Below, one piece after another: positions 17,627-25,315 of a stretch of DNA of 64,000 nucleotides. The stretch lies in assembly GCA_049306095.1 (NCBI GenBank), contig JBAQPU010000062.1, positions 10,701 through 74,700 on the forward strand. Reading direction: 5' to 3'. The notes under the pieces are model-generated. The model was given only the letters and a program-made list of their open reading frames with translations, was not told the origin of the DNA and made no database searches. Position numbers and translations under genes: made by a program. This stretch comes from UBA2336 sp049306095 (GTDB taxonomy: Bacteria > Bacteroidota > Bacteroidia > Cytophagales > Cyclobacteriaceae). The first letter of the stretch is position 1. Each line of letters starts with the position of its first letter.

Positions 17627-17890
17627 ATGGATCAGGAGTGGATAAATAATTTTCGGGCAAAACTGGATGACCATTACAGCTGGCCAGCTCTGTATATTTT
17701 TAAATTTATTGTGCCCATTGAAAAGGAAAATGAATTAAAAAGTCTTTTTCCTCTGCACACCTCCACCGACAAACACTCAAACCAGGGAAAATACGTGAGT
17801 GTGACCTTTAACATGATGATGCCCTCCAGTACCGCTGTGGTCGAGGTTTATGAACGAGTTTCAGCCGTTGAGGGCGTTATTGCCTTATAA
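17627..17890 (+). CDS. DUF493 (YbeD-like) family protein
   Basis: 87 residues, complete. The sequence ALYIFKFIVPIEKENELKSL, KYVSVTFNMMMPSSTAVVEVYERVSAVEGV fits the ACT-like DUF493 fold (beta-alpha-beta with a VYxxVsxvxGV end). The family is small, cytosolic and of uncertain, possibly regulatory, function. The start at 17627 is only 4 bp after the preceding terminator, so transcription from upstream must read through it. The gene lies 60 bp before the pterin dehydratase on the same strand. Confidence 0.78.
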   Translation: MDQEWINNFRAKLDDHYSWPALYIFKFIVPIEKENELKSLFPLHTSTDKHSNQGKYVSVTFNMMMPSSTAVVEVYERVSAVEGVIAL

Positions 17891-17950
17891 ATAATTCTTT
17901 CTCCTCTACCTTCGGTGTTGTACCTTGTACGGCATTCCAACTCCAGTCGT

Positions 17951-18181
17951 ATGTGGAAAGAAGAAAATAACAGGCTCACCAAAACTTTTAAATTCAAAGA
18001 CTTTACAGAGGCTTTTGGTTTCATGACAAAAGTGGCCATCGTTGCAGAGAAAATGAACCACCACCCCACCTGGACCAACACCTGGAATACCGTATACATC
18101 GAACTCAGCACCCACGATGCAAACAATACCGTAACCGAACTTGATCGCAAGCTTGCAACAGCAATTGACGTATTAGTCTAG
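17951..18181 (+). CDS. Pterin-4a-carbinolamine dehydratase (PCD/DCoH family)
   Basis: 76 residues from the ATG at 17951; an upstream in-frame start at 17915 would add an atypical segment. The family core is clear: FKFKDFTEAFGFMTKVAIVAEKMNHHPTWTNTWNTVYIELSTHD in consecutive blocks, with the catalytic HHP motif. PCD dehydrates 4a-hydroxytetrahydrobiopterin during pterin recycling by aromatic-amino-acid hydroxylases, and some members serve molybdopterin or regulatory roles. No hydroxylase is nearby. Its TAG stop shares one base with the GTG start of rsmI, implying coupled translation. Confidence 0.87.
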   Translation: MWKEENNRLTKTFKFKDFTEAFGFMTKVAIVAEKMNHHPTWTNTWNTVYIELSTHDANNTVTELDRKLATAIDVLV

Positions 18182-18882
18182 TGGAAGAGACCATCGCATT
18201 ATACCTTGTTCCAACACCCATCGGCAACCTGGGCGATATAACCCTTCGCGCGCTGGAAATTTTAAAATCAGTGGACACTATTTTGGCTGAAGATACCCGA
18301 ACCTCCAGTGTATTGCTGAAGCATTATCAAATCAAAAAACCCTTACAGGCCTTCCATATTTTCAATGAACATAAAACAGTCTCTGGTTTGATTGACCGTC
18401 TTCAAAAAGGCGAAGTGATGGCTCTTGTAAGCGATGCAGGCACCCCCGGAATTTCCGATCCGGGTTTTCTATTGGTACGGGAAGCCCTCAAAGCAGGCGT
18501 AAAAATTGACTGCCTTCCGGGGCCCACCGCATTGATTCCTGCCCTTGTTAAGTCGGGTTTCCCAACAGATCGGTTTGTTTTTGAAGGTTTCCTCCCACAT
18601 AAAAAGGGAAGGCAAACAATCTTAAAACAGTTGTCGGAAGAAGAGCGAACCATCATCCTCTATGAATCACCGCATCGGTTAACCAAATTGCTTGAACAGC
18701 TTGTAAACTTTTTCGGAGCCAACAGACGGGTATCCGTATCACGCGAACTCAGTAAGAAATTTGAGGAAACAAAGACCGGCCCAGTGCAGGAGCTACTTAC
18801 CTATTTTGAAACAAAGGAGGTGAAGGGAGAGATTGTGGTCGTCATCAGCGGTAAACCGAAAGAAAAACTTAATGATGAATAA
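18181..18882 (+). CDS. rsmI: 16S rRNA (cytidine-1402-2'-O)-methyltransferase
   Basis: 233 residues with a GTG start at 18181 that shares its G with the previous stop codon. Family motifs are LYLVPTPIGNLGDITLRALE, ILAEDTRTSSVLLKHY, ALVSDAGTPGISDPGFLLVR and LPGPTALIPALVKSGF, all hallmark blocks of the tetrapyrrole-methylase fold used by RsmI. It methylates the ribose of C1402 in the decoding centre using SAM. The inositol-phosphatase-family gene follows after 32 bp on the same strand. Confidence 0.96.
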   Translation: MEETIALYLVPTPIGNLGDITLRALEILKSVDTILAEDTRTSSVLLKHYQIKKPLQAFHIFNEHKTVSGLIDRLQKGEVMALVSDAGTPGISDPGFLLVREALKAGVKIDCLPGPTALIPALVKSGFPTDRFVFEGFLPHKKGRQTILKQLSEEERTIILYESPHRLTKLLEQLVNFFGANRRVSVSRELSKKFEETKTGPVQELLTYFETKEVKGEIVVVISGKPKEKLNDE

Positions 18883-18914
18883 GCCGTTTGAGATAATATA
18901 GTCACCGCGTTAGT

Positions 18915-19712
18915 ATGGATCTTCAGCAAATCAATCAGGAAGTAATTGAAGTGTGCCGTTCGGTAGCCAGCTTCATTCGACAAGAAAGTGAGAATTTCGA
19001 TCGCACCCGTATCGAACAAAAAGAGCAATTCAACAACCTGGTTTCGTATGTCGATAAAGAGGCCGAAAAGAAACTCGTTCGTGTCCTTCAAAAGATTCTG
19101 CCGCAGGCAGGCTTTATTACCGAAGAAGGAACCATCGAACAATCAACCGCTCACGAATACAACTGGATTATTGACCCGTTGGATGGAACAACCAATTTTT
19201 TGCACGGCTTGCCGGTGTATGCCATTAGTATTGGCCTTAGTCACAAGAACGAAACCGTCCTGGGTGTTGTGCATGAAATTGTACACGATGAAAGTTTCCA
19301 TGCTGTAAAGGGTGGTCAGGCATACGCCAACAATCATGTTATCCGGGTCTCCTCTGCGCTTTCCTTATCTGAAAGCTTAATGGCCACGGGTTTCCCCTAT
19401 TATCGATTTGATAAGACCGATGCCTACCTCAATATCGTTAAAACTTTTCTTGATAAATCGCACGGAATCAGAAGACTTGGAAGTGCTGCTATTGATCTGG
19501 CGTACGTTGCCTGCGGACGGTTAGATGGTTTTTTTGAATACAATCTTAATCCGTGGGATGTTGCCGCGGGCGCTTTCATTGTTCAGCAGGCAGGCGGAAC
19601 GGTAACCGACTTTAAGGGAGGAAATAATTTTTTGTTCGGAAAAGAGATGTGTTCATCCAATACAGACATCCATCCGGAAATGCTGGAGATCATCCAATCA
19701 AACTGGAAATAA
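18915..19712 (+). CDS. Inositol monophosphatase family protein (SuhB-like)
   Basis: 265 residues. Metal-binding motifs of the family are present: EEGT (residues about 67-70), WIIDPLDGTTNFLHGLP and the C-terminal NPWDVAAGAFIVQQAGG. Members hydrolyse inositol-1-phosphate or related sugar phosphates with Mg2+; others act as CysQ or as the SuhB transcription factor. The GTTNFLHGLPVYAISIGL context is typical of the SuhB/IMPase branch. It is the last gene of the run from DUF493 and ends at a 12-bp palindrome shared with the convergent permease gene. Confidence 0.9.
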   Translation: MDLQQINQEVIEVCRSVASFIRQESENFDRTRIEQKEQFNNLVSYVDKEAEKKLVRVLQKILPQAGFITEEGTIEQSTAHEYNWIIDPLDGTTNFLHGLPVYAISIGLSHKNETVLGVVHEIVHDESFHAVKGGQAYANNHVIRVSSALSLSESLMATGFPYYRFDKTDAYLNIVKTFLDKSHGIRRLGSAAIDLAYVACGRLDGFFEYNLNPWDVAAGAFIVQQAGGTVTDFKGGNNFLFGKEMCSSNTDIHPEMLEIIQSNWK

Positions 19713-19716
19713 AATT

Positions 19717-19744
19717 GTAGAGACGCATCATCATGCGTCTCTAC
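19717..19744. repeat. Perfect 12-bp palindrome between convergent genes
   Basis: GTAGAGACGCAT (19717-19728), loop CATC, ATGCGTCTCTAC (19733-19744) are exact complements. The GTAGAGACGCAT unit is a dispersed palindrome I recognise from many Bacteroidota and cyanobacterial genomes. It lies 4 bp after the IMPase stop and 22 bp before the end of the permease gene, so it may also end transcripts from both sides. Confidence 0.8.
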
Positions 19745-19766
19745 CGGTTGGGGCTTGGTTGATTAA

Positions 19767-22178
19767 TTATTCGTAACGCAATGATTTAACAGGGTTAGCC
19801 GATGCCGCTCGTAAGGAACGATACCCCACGGTGAGCACTGCAATCAGCAGGGTGATTCCAATGCCAGCCAGGAAGATCCAAACACCTAAATCAATACGGT
19901 AAGCAAATTCGCTCAGCCATTCATTCATCGTAAACCAGGCCAAAGGTGCCGCCACGGCAAATCCGATCAGCATCAGTTTTATAAATTGTTTTGAAAACAT
20001 GAATACAATGCTTTCAACGGAAGCGCCCATCACTTTCCGCACGCCAATTTCTTTTGTCTTTTGATTGGCCATAAAGGCAGCCAGGCCAAATAAACCAAGG
20101 CAACCGATAAAAATAGCCAATGAGGTGAAGATGCTCAGTAAAACTGACATCCTTCCTTCACCATCGTAGAATTCACGGATGGATTCATCCATAAAACTGT
20201 AATCAAACAGGTGATTGGGATAAGCCGCTTCCCACAATTTTCTGATTTCAGGAATGGAGCCCTGAACCGCCAGCGGATTTACCTGCACAGAAAGTGTTCC
20301 GTAATTTCGAATGCGGTTCATTAGCACGGTGGGTTCAATGTTGCTTCGGAGATCGGTGGTGTGGAAATTTTCTACCACACCTACTACAGGCAATACCCTT
20401 CTCCATACCCGGATTCTTTTCCCAACAATATCGGCTGGATTGGTAAAACCCGCCACTTCGGTAAACTTGCGATTAACCACAAAACTTACAGCCGTGTCGC
20501 CATCCATTAAATTTGTACCTGCGATCAGCTTGAGATTAAACAGATTAATATAGTTTCCGTCAGCCGGCTTTACCTGTGTATCTTTTGCCTGATCATCGGT
20601 TTCACCTTCCATGATAAAACCCGTGCCACTCACCCTGCCTGAAGCCGGTGGTGTGTAACAGAGGCTTGACAGTTCAACACCTGATAACCGGTCGATTTCA
20701 TTTTTCAGTGTTCGCATCTTACTCACGGTACTGTCGGTAGCCGGTGACTCCTGTTCAGGAATCGGAATATTGATGATCGCATCCTGACGAAAGCCCAATT
20801 CTTTGTTACGGAAGTAGTTTGTTTGCGCAATAATGACAATGGTTCCGATGATGAAGAATTGCGAAATCACAAATTGCAGCACCACTAATCCCTGCCTCAA
20901 CCTATACCCGGATGACGACCTAACTCCCGCTTGACTTTTCAATGCTAAGGCCGGTTTAAATCCCGACAAAACGAGAGCCGGGTAAGTACCCGACAACAAC
21001 GTGACAATCAATAAAATGCCAACTATAAAAATCAGAAGTGCTTCATTATTTAAAAGATTGATCGACAATTCCATTTGAAGGAACGGGTTGAGAAAAGTGA
21101 GGGCTACCTGCGCAAGACAAACCGACACTACCACTGCTGCCAGTGTAACCAGGAAGGTTTCTCCAAGAAATTGAAAAACGAGCTGACTTCTCGCGCTTCC
21201 TAATGTTTTACGAATACCCACTTCTTTTGATCGCTTAATTGCCTCCGCAGTGGCCAGGTTAACAAAATTTATGCAGGCGGTTAAAATCAGGAACGCTCCA
21301 ATAATGCCCATAGCCATCAGGCTGGCATCGCTTACCGTATTATAACTGTAATTGCCATACCGATCATCAAAATGTAAGGCGGCCAACGGCTGAATGCCAT
21401 ACTGGGTATGATCAAAGTTGCGTTCGTTGTTATGTTTCTTGGTAAAATCAGCCATGCGGTTTTCCACGCTGGCAATTGACTCTCCTTCTTTCAATAAAAA
21501 ATAACACTGCTCATCACTCCAGATGCTGTTCCAGCCATGCTCTTCAATATTTTTTCGGATTGTTTCATACGACAACATTAGGGTAAACGGAAAATCTGTA
21601 TTGTTGGGAGGGTCAGCCATCACAGCGCCAATTTTATATTCCTGCTCACCATACTTAATTACTTCCCCTACAACATCTTCACGATCAAAATATTTTTTAG
21701 CTAATTTTCTTGAAATGATGGCTTCATTGGGTTCGTCAAGCGATTTCGTTGCATCGCCAATCAATATCGTACCATCAAATATTTTAAAGAAATTCGATTC
21801 GGTATAAACGACCCCGGCCTCTTCCTGAAATTTTTTGCTTTCACCATTTTTCTGCGGTACCAAAATCAAAGCGTTTGAATTATACTGCGTAAACACAACC
21901 TCCTCCGCTTCCGGAAAATCAAGTCGGAAGGCAGGAGGCAATACCGAAGGAATACCCGAAGTATATTGTTTACCATCATTTCCATCGGATGACGTTACAA
22001 CCCTGTAAATGCGATCGTACTTCGATTGAAAGGTGTCGAAGCTTTTCAGATGCTGCAGCAACAGAAAAAGAATGATACTGGCTGTAATGCCAAGGGTTAG
22101 TCCGGAAATATTAAGAACAGCACTACCCTTTTGACGGAGCAGGTTGCGAAGAGCCACCGTAAAGTAATTTTTCAACAT
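19767..22178 (-). CDS. MacB/FtsX-type ABC transporter permease
   Basis: 803 residues. Layout is the duplicated Bacteroidota FtsX permease: N-terminal anchor (LNISGLTLGITASIILFLLLQ), a MacB-like periplasmic domain, a three-helix FtsX block (ILTACINFVNLATAEAIKRSKEVGIRKTLG region), an extra helix near SQFFIIGTIVIIAQ, a second periplasmic domain, and a final FtsX block (IGCLGLFGLAAFMANQKTKEIGVRKVMG region). Both halves carry the E-(V/I)-G-(I/V)-RK motif that contacts the ATPase. No ATPase gene is adjacent. Substrate unknown; relatives export lipoproteins, peptides or drugs, or act as mechanotransmitters. Confidence 0.9.
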   Translation of the reverse strand: MLKNYFTVALRNLLRQKGSAVLNISGLTLGITASIILFLLLQHLKSFDTFQSKYDRIYRVVTSSDGNDGKQYTSGIPSVLPPAFRLDFPEAEEVVFTQYNSNALILVPQKNGESKKFQEEAGVVYTESNFFKIFDGTILIGDATKSLDEPNEAIISRKLAKKYFDREDVVGEVIKYGEQEYKIGAVMADPPNNTDFPFTLMLSYETIRKNIEEHGWNSIWSDEQCYFLLKEGESIASVENRMADFTKKHNNERNFDHTQYGIQPLAALHFDDRYGNYSYNTVSDASLMAMGIIGAFLILTACINFVNLATAEAIKRSKEVGIRKTLGSARSQLVFQFLGETFLVTLAAVVVSVCLAQVALTFLNPFLQMELSINLLNNEALLIFIVGILLIVTLLSGTYPALVLSGFKPALALKSQAGVRSSSGYRLRQGLVVLQFVISQFFIIGTIVIIAQTNYFRNKELGFRQDAIINIPIPEQESPATDSTVSKMRTLKNEIDRLSGVELSSLCYTPPASGRVSGTGFIMEGETDDQAKDTQVKPADGNYINLFNLKLIAGTNLMDGDTAVSFVVNRKFTEVAGFTNPADIVGKRIRVWRRVLPVVGVVENFHTTDLRSNIEPTVLMNRIRNYGTLSVQVNPLAVQGSIPEIRKLWEAAYPNHLFDYSFMDESIREFYDGEGRMSVLLSIFTSLAIFIGCLGLFGLAAFMANQKTKEIGVRKVMGASVESIVFMFSKQFIKLMLIGFAVAAPLAWFTMNEWLSEFAYRIDLGVWIFLAGIGITLLIAVLTVGYRSLRAASANPVKSLRYE

Positions 22179-22351
22179 ATACCATTGTTTTGCGGGAAGC
22201 AGGTTGCCAAAATTCGAGCCACTTCAAAACAATCCAAATTGGGTTATTTTATTGGTTATGGTGTGCATTTTTTGGATATGAACGTCCGCTATCGGACGAT
22301 AAATATTTACGTTGGCCGTGGATTCATACCATAACCTCGTAACTTTACGCC

Positions 22352-22522
22352 ATGATTCAGGGAATACTTGTTGCGTTGATTTTTACAGGTGCCATTGCCT
22401 ACCTGGCATGGATCGTTTACAAACAATTGCAGGCAAAAGCTGCCTGCTCATCTGGTTGCGGCAAATGCAGCGTAGTTGATTTTAAAAAGATAGAATCCAG
22501 GTTAAGAGCCAGAGGCCAGTAA
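22352..22522 (+). CDS. Small Cys-rich membrane protein (FeoB-associated-like)
   Basis: 56 residues, ATG at 22352 and TAA at 22520-22522. It has one N-terminal membrane helix (ILVALIFTGAIAYLAWIVY), then a Cys cluster CSSGCGKCS, then a basic tail. The arrangement matches the FeoB-associated Cys-rich membrane protein family, which is usually next to the ferrous iron transporter feoAB. No feo gene is in the window, so the iron link is only by family resemblance. TAACTTTA about 10 bp upstream of the start resembles a -7 box. Confidence 0.75.
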   Translation: MIQGILVALIFTGAIAYLAWIVYKQLQAKAACSSGCGKCSVVDFKKIESRLRARGQ

Positions 22523-22558
22523 TTTTCAATTCATCACATTACCCGATCCTCAAATTAG

Positions 22559-23581
22559 TTAGGCCCACACTTTTGTTCCTTCTGTACAATTTTTACAGAT
22601 CTCTATTTCACTTCTTGATTTCAGCAGCGATGCCCTGAAGTGATTATACTTTTCTCCAAACCAGATTTCTTTAAACGATTGCGCTTTCAAATCGCCCAAC
22701 ACAAAATGTGCATCTTTATCAAAACAGCAGGGAACCACTTTACCATCCCAGGTGATCACACAACTGTGCCACATCTTCCAGCAATGATTATCCAACCTGT
22801 TCTTTATTGCGTAACGGCCATCCACTAATTTCCGGTAACGCGAATATTTTTTTTGAACGGGAATCAAATCAGATCCTTTTTCAAATTCATAGATCTGTGC
22901 CGTCTTGAGTACAACCTGGTTAACCCCTAATTCATCCGCCAATTTATAGACTTCAGGTATTTGATGCTCATTGGGTCGAACTACTAAAAACTGAAAGATA
23001 ACATGCGGGGTAGTAGATTTTAATTTCTTCTTCCAGGCGAGAATATTCTTCGTACCTTCAATCACTTTGGATAAGTCGCCCCCTACCCGGTACGATTCGT
23101 ATGTATCCTGACTGGTTCCATCAATGGAAATGATGAGGCGATCTAACCCTGACTTTACCGTTTGCATGGCTACCGCATCATTCAAATAATGCGCGTTGGT
23201 AGAAGTGGCAGTATAAATTCCGTTCGCAGAGGCAAATCTCACCATATCCAAAAATTGCGGATTGAGGTAAGGTTCACCCTGAAAATAAAATGTGAGGTAT
23301 GTAAGGGTATTTTTTAACTGATCAATTGTTTTTTCAAACATGGTTTGTTGCAGCATCCCGGTAGGTCTGGTAAAAGATCTCAATCCGCTGGGGCACTCCG
23401 GACAACGCAAATTGCAACTGGTTGTAGGCTCAATGGAGATACTGATCGGTAAACCGCTGATGACGGGCGATCCTGATAACCTCGATTTGTAATAACTTGT
23501 CAGAACAGATGAAGCATTCCATGCTTTTTTGATGGAAAGCCTTGAAGCTATGTTCAACCCGTCTCGAATTCCTCCAATCAT
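22559..23581 (-). CDS. Radical SAM/SPASM domain protein
   Basis: About 340 residues from the ATG at 23581; a TTG start at 23599 is possible. The radical SAM cluster motif is CNLRCPEC (CxxxCxxC), preceded by ISIEPTTSCN. The TIM-barrel core shows FYFQGEPYLNP and LIISIDGTSQDTYESYRVGG. A C-terminal SPASM-type set of cysteines follows (WHSCVITWDGKVVPCCFD, then ICKNCTEG). Such proteins modify peptides, sugars or cofactors with a 5'-deoxyadenosyl radical. There is no precursor peptide next to it and it stands alone, so the substrate is unknown. Confidence 0.9.
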   Translation of the reverse strand: MIGGIRDGLNIASRLSIKKAWNASSVLTSYYKSRLSGSPVISGLPISISIEPTTSCNLRCPECPSGLRSFTRPTGMLQQTMFEKTIDQLKNTLTYLTFYFQGEPYLNPQFLDMVRFASANGIYTATSTNAHYLNDAVAMQTVKSGLDRLIISIDGTSQDTYESYRVGGDLSKVIEGTKNILAWKKKLKSTTPHVIFQFLVVRPNEHQIPEVYKLADELGVNQVVLKTAQIYEFEKGSDLIPVQKKYSRYRKLVDGRYAIKNRLDNHCWKMWHSCVITWDGKVVPCCFDKDAHFVLGDLKAQSFKEIWFGEKYNHFRASLLKSRSEIEICKNCTEGTKVWA

Positions 23582-23630
23582 GCTGCCAAGATAGTTCAAA
23601 TTGTAATTATCTTACCGGCTGAATTTTTTT

Positions 23631-24779
23631 ATGAGAAAATCAATACTCACCATCTTTACATTCATTGCCGCGGTTGCTTACTCTCAACCCAGGCAACTGT
23701 CGGATTCTACAGAAATTTCTGTATTAACACTTGGGCCTTACCAGGGTGAATTATATTCAGCATTCGGCCACAGTGCCCTGCGGGTTTTTGATCCTCAACA
23801 GAATTTTGATTTTGTTTTCAACTGGGGGGTTTTTGATTTCGATCAGCCTAACTTCTATCTGAATTTCGCACGGGGCAAAAATTTTTATATGGTCGCTGCT
23901 CACCCTTCTGCGTTATTTATTGACTATTATATCAACAAAAACCGTTTTGTTCATGAACAACAACTAAACCTGACAACAGCGCAAAAGCAAAAGCTGTTCG
24001 AATACCTGCTTTGGAATGTACAGGAAGAAAACCGGAGTTATCGTTACGATTATTTTTATGATAACTGCGCCACGCGCATTCGCGATGTAATGGTGAAAGT
24101 TTTTGGAGACAGTATAACGTTTGATGACTCCTACATTACAACGGATTACTCGATTCGCGATTTATGCGAGTTGTATTTAAAGCACCAGCCCTGGGGCGAT
24201 TTGGGAATCGATATTTGCCTGGGGCTACCGATGGACAAAAAAGCTTCGCCATACGAATACATGTTCCTTCCCGACTATATCGAATCATCGTTTGACAGAG
24301 CTAAAATTAATAATGCACCCATTGTAAAAACGAAAGTCAGCGTGTTCGAAAGCGTTCCACAAACATATCCCAGAAGTTTATTTCACCCGTTGAATGTATT
24401 CATCGCAGTTGCAGTACTTGCGCTGGCCTTAAGTATCTACGACATCAAACGAAAAAAACTTTCAACCTGGTTTGATGCAATACTCTTTGGAGTTACAGGA
24501 GCCATTGGCCTGCTGCTCTTTTTATTATGGGTAGCTACCGATCACAAGGCCGCAGCCAATAATTTTAATTTGTTGTGGGCATTGCCAACCCACCTCGTAG
24601 CCGTAATTGCTTTCTACAGGAATCGGAGATGGCTAAAGAAATATTTTTTAATTACGGCAATGATTTCAGCTAGTACCCTGCTTGCCTGGCCTGTATTGCC
24701 TCAGCAACTGAATTACTTTTTGATACCAATAGTTATCACATTGCTGATGCGATCAACAACACAATTCAGATTACGGTAA
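23631..24779 (+). CDS. DUF4105 domain membrane protein
   Basis: 382 residues. A signal peptide (ILTIFTFIAAVAYSQ) precedes the DUF4105 region (VLTLGPYQGELYSAFGHSALRVFDPQ, FVFNWGVFDFDQPNFYLNFARG). The conserved YDYFYDNCATRIRD block carries candidate catalytic Cys and nearby polar residues, reminiscent of NlpC/P60-like enzymes. The C-terminal third has four membrane helices (from FIAVAVLALALSIYD through LNYFLIPIVITLL). DUF4105 is common in Bacteroidota, with no settled function; a periplasmic hydrolase anchored by a C-terminal bundle is a reasonable reading. It is divergent from the radical SAM gene. Confidence 0.85.
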   Translation: MRKSILTIFTFIAAVAYSQPRQLSDSTEISVLTLGPYQGELYSAFGHSALRVFDPQQNFDFVFNWGVFDFDQPNFYLNFARGKNFYMVAAHPSALFIDYYINKNRFVHEQQLNLTTAQKQKLFEYLLWNVQEENRSYRYDYFYDNCATRIRDVMVKVFGDSITFDDSYITTDYSIRDLCELYLKHQPWGDLGIDICLGLPMDKKASPYEYMFLPDYIESSFDRAKINNAPIVKTKVSVFESVPQTYPRSLFHPLNVFIAVAVLALALSIYDIKRKKLSTWFDAILFGVTGAIGLLLFLLWVATDHKAAANNFNLLWALPTHLVAVIAFYRNRRWLKKYFLITAMISASTLLAWPVLPQQLNYFLIPIVITLLMRSTTQFRLR

Positions 24780-24811
24780 TACCTTGTGTGAGCCACCAAG
24801 GGAGTGTATTC

Positions 24812-24841
24812 GTGTTGTAAGGTCTTTCGACCTGACAACAC
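24812..24841. repeat. GTCAGGTC-family palindrome, copy 1
   Basis: GTGTTGTAAGGTC (24812-24824), loop TTTC, GACCTGACAACAC (24829-24841); 12 of 13 positions pair. It is one of three related palindromes around the zinc-ribbon gene, and has the same orientation as the copy at 25285-25312. Confidence 0.85.
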
Positions 24842-24922
24842 ATTAAAGAGACATCACCCTTTTACCTAATGAGATAGGCTACGCATGTAAGATTATCGCC
24901 AAGTAGGCCCAATTCCAAAATG

Positions 24923-25138
24923 CTATTGCTCTCCTAAAAACCAGGAAATGTGGGTGCATTCAGAGCAAACAAAACAAGTAGCGCTTCGGTTAGCCCAGTC
25001 AAAACCAAAAAAAGTTGCTAACGATGTGTTTAACTGCGCTTGTCGCATCCAAAAATTTGGATTACTGCAAATAGGACATCTCAATTGTTGTCCTTTAATT
25101 TCAACGCTTTGAGGTTCTGCTTGCTTAAATATTCCCAT
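24923..25138 (-). CDS. Small zinc-ribbon protein (DUF2082-like)
   Basis: 71 residues. Two CxxC pairs (CPIC near residue 21 and CSEC near residue 58) flank a stretch containing TFFGFDWANRSATCFVC, matching the nucleic-acid-binding Zn-ribbon DUF2082 pattern, in which both knuckles bind one zinc and the middle loop carries an F-rich segment. It is probably a real gene because the Cys spacing is family-like. Function is unknown. It sits alone between copies of a dispersed palindrome, 143 bp from the DUF4105 gene. Confidence 0.75.
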   Translation of the reverse strand: MGIFKQAEPQSVEIKGQQLRCPICSNPNFWMRQAQLNTSLATFFGFDWANRSATCFVCSECTHISWFLGEQ

Positions 25139-25172
25139 AACGTAGATATAAAAACTTCCTACAAATCTTAGT

Positions 25173-25196
25173 GTGTCAGGTCGAAAGACCTGACAC
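25173..25196. repeat. GTCAGGTC-family palindrome, copy 2 (inverted)
   Basis: GTGTCAGGTC (25173-25182), loop GAAA, GACCTGACAC (25187-25196) pair perfectly. The loop GAAA is the complement of TTTC, so this copy is inverted relative to copies 1 and 3. A decayed half-copy (AGATCTGACACC) follows at about 25205-25216. Confidence 0.85.
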
Positions 25197-25264
25197 CAAT
25201 TAAAAGATCTGACACCACTAACAATATTCCCATAAGAAGACCTAAAAATACTTCTATAAATTTT

Positions 25265-25312
25265 CGTGTTGTCAACGGCCTTCGTGTTGTCAGGTCTTTC
25301 GACCTGACAACA
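25265..25312. repeat. GTCAGGTC-family palindrome, copy 3 with half-copy
   Basis: TGTTGTCAGGTC (25285-25296), loop TTTC, GACCTGACAACA (25301-25312) pair perfectly. A solo half CGTGTTGTCA at 25265-25274 lies just upstream as a direct repeat of 25283-25292. The element ends 3 bp from the lpdA stop codon, so it could also form the 3' hairpin of that transcript. Confidence 0.85.
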
Positions 25313-25315
25313 AAA

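Noticed and set aside
22559..23581. Radical SAM protein as a RiPP maturase for the island peptides
   Set aside because: It lies more than 10 kb away with unrelated genes between, and has no peptide gene next to it; a link to the 35-42 kb island is not supported.
24812..25312. CRISPR array, considered because of repeated palindromes
   Set aside because: Only three palindromes, in mixed orientation, with irregular spacing and a gene between them; no cas genes.
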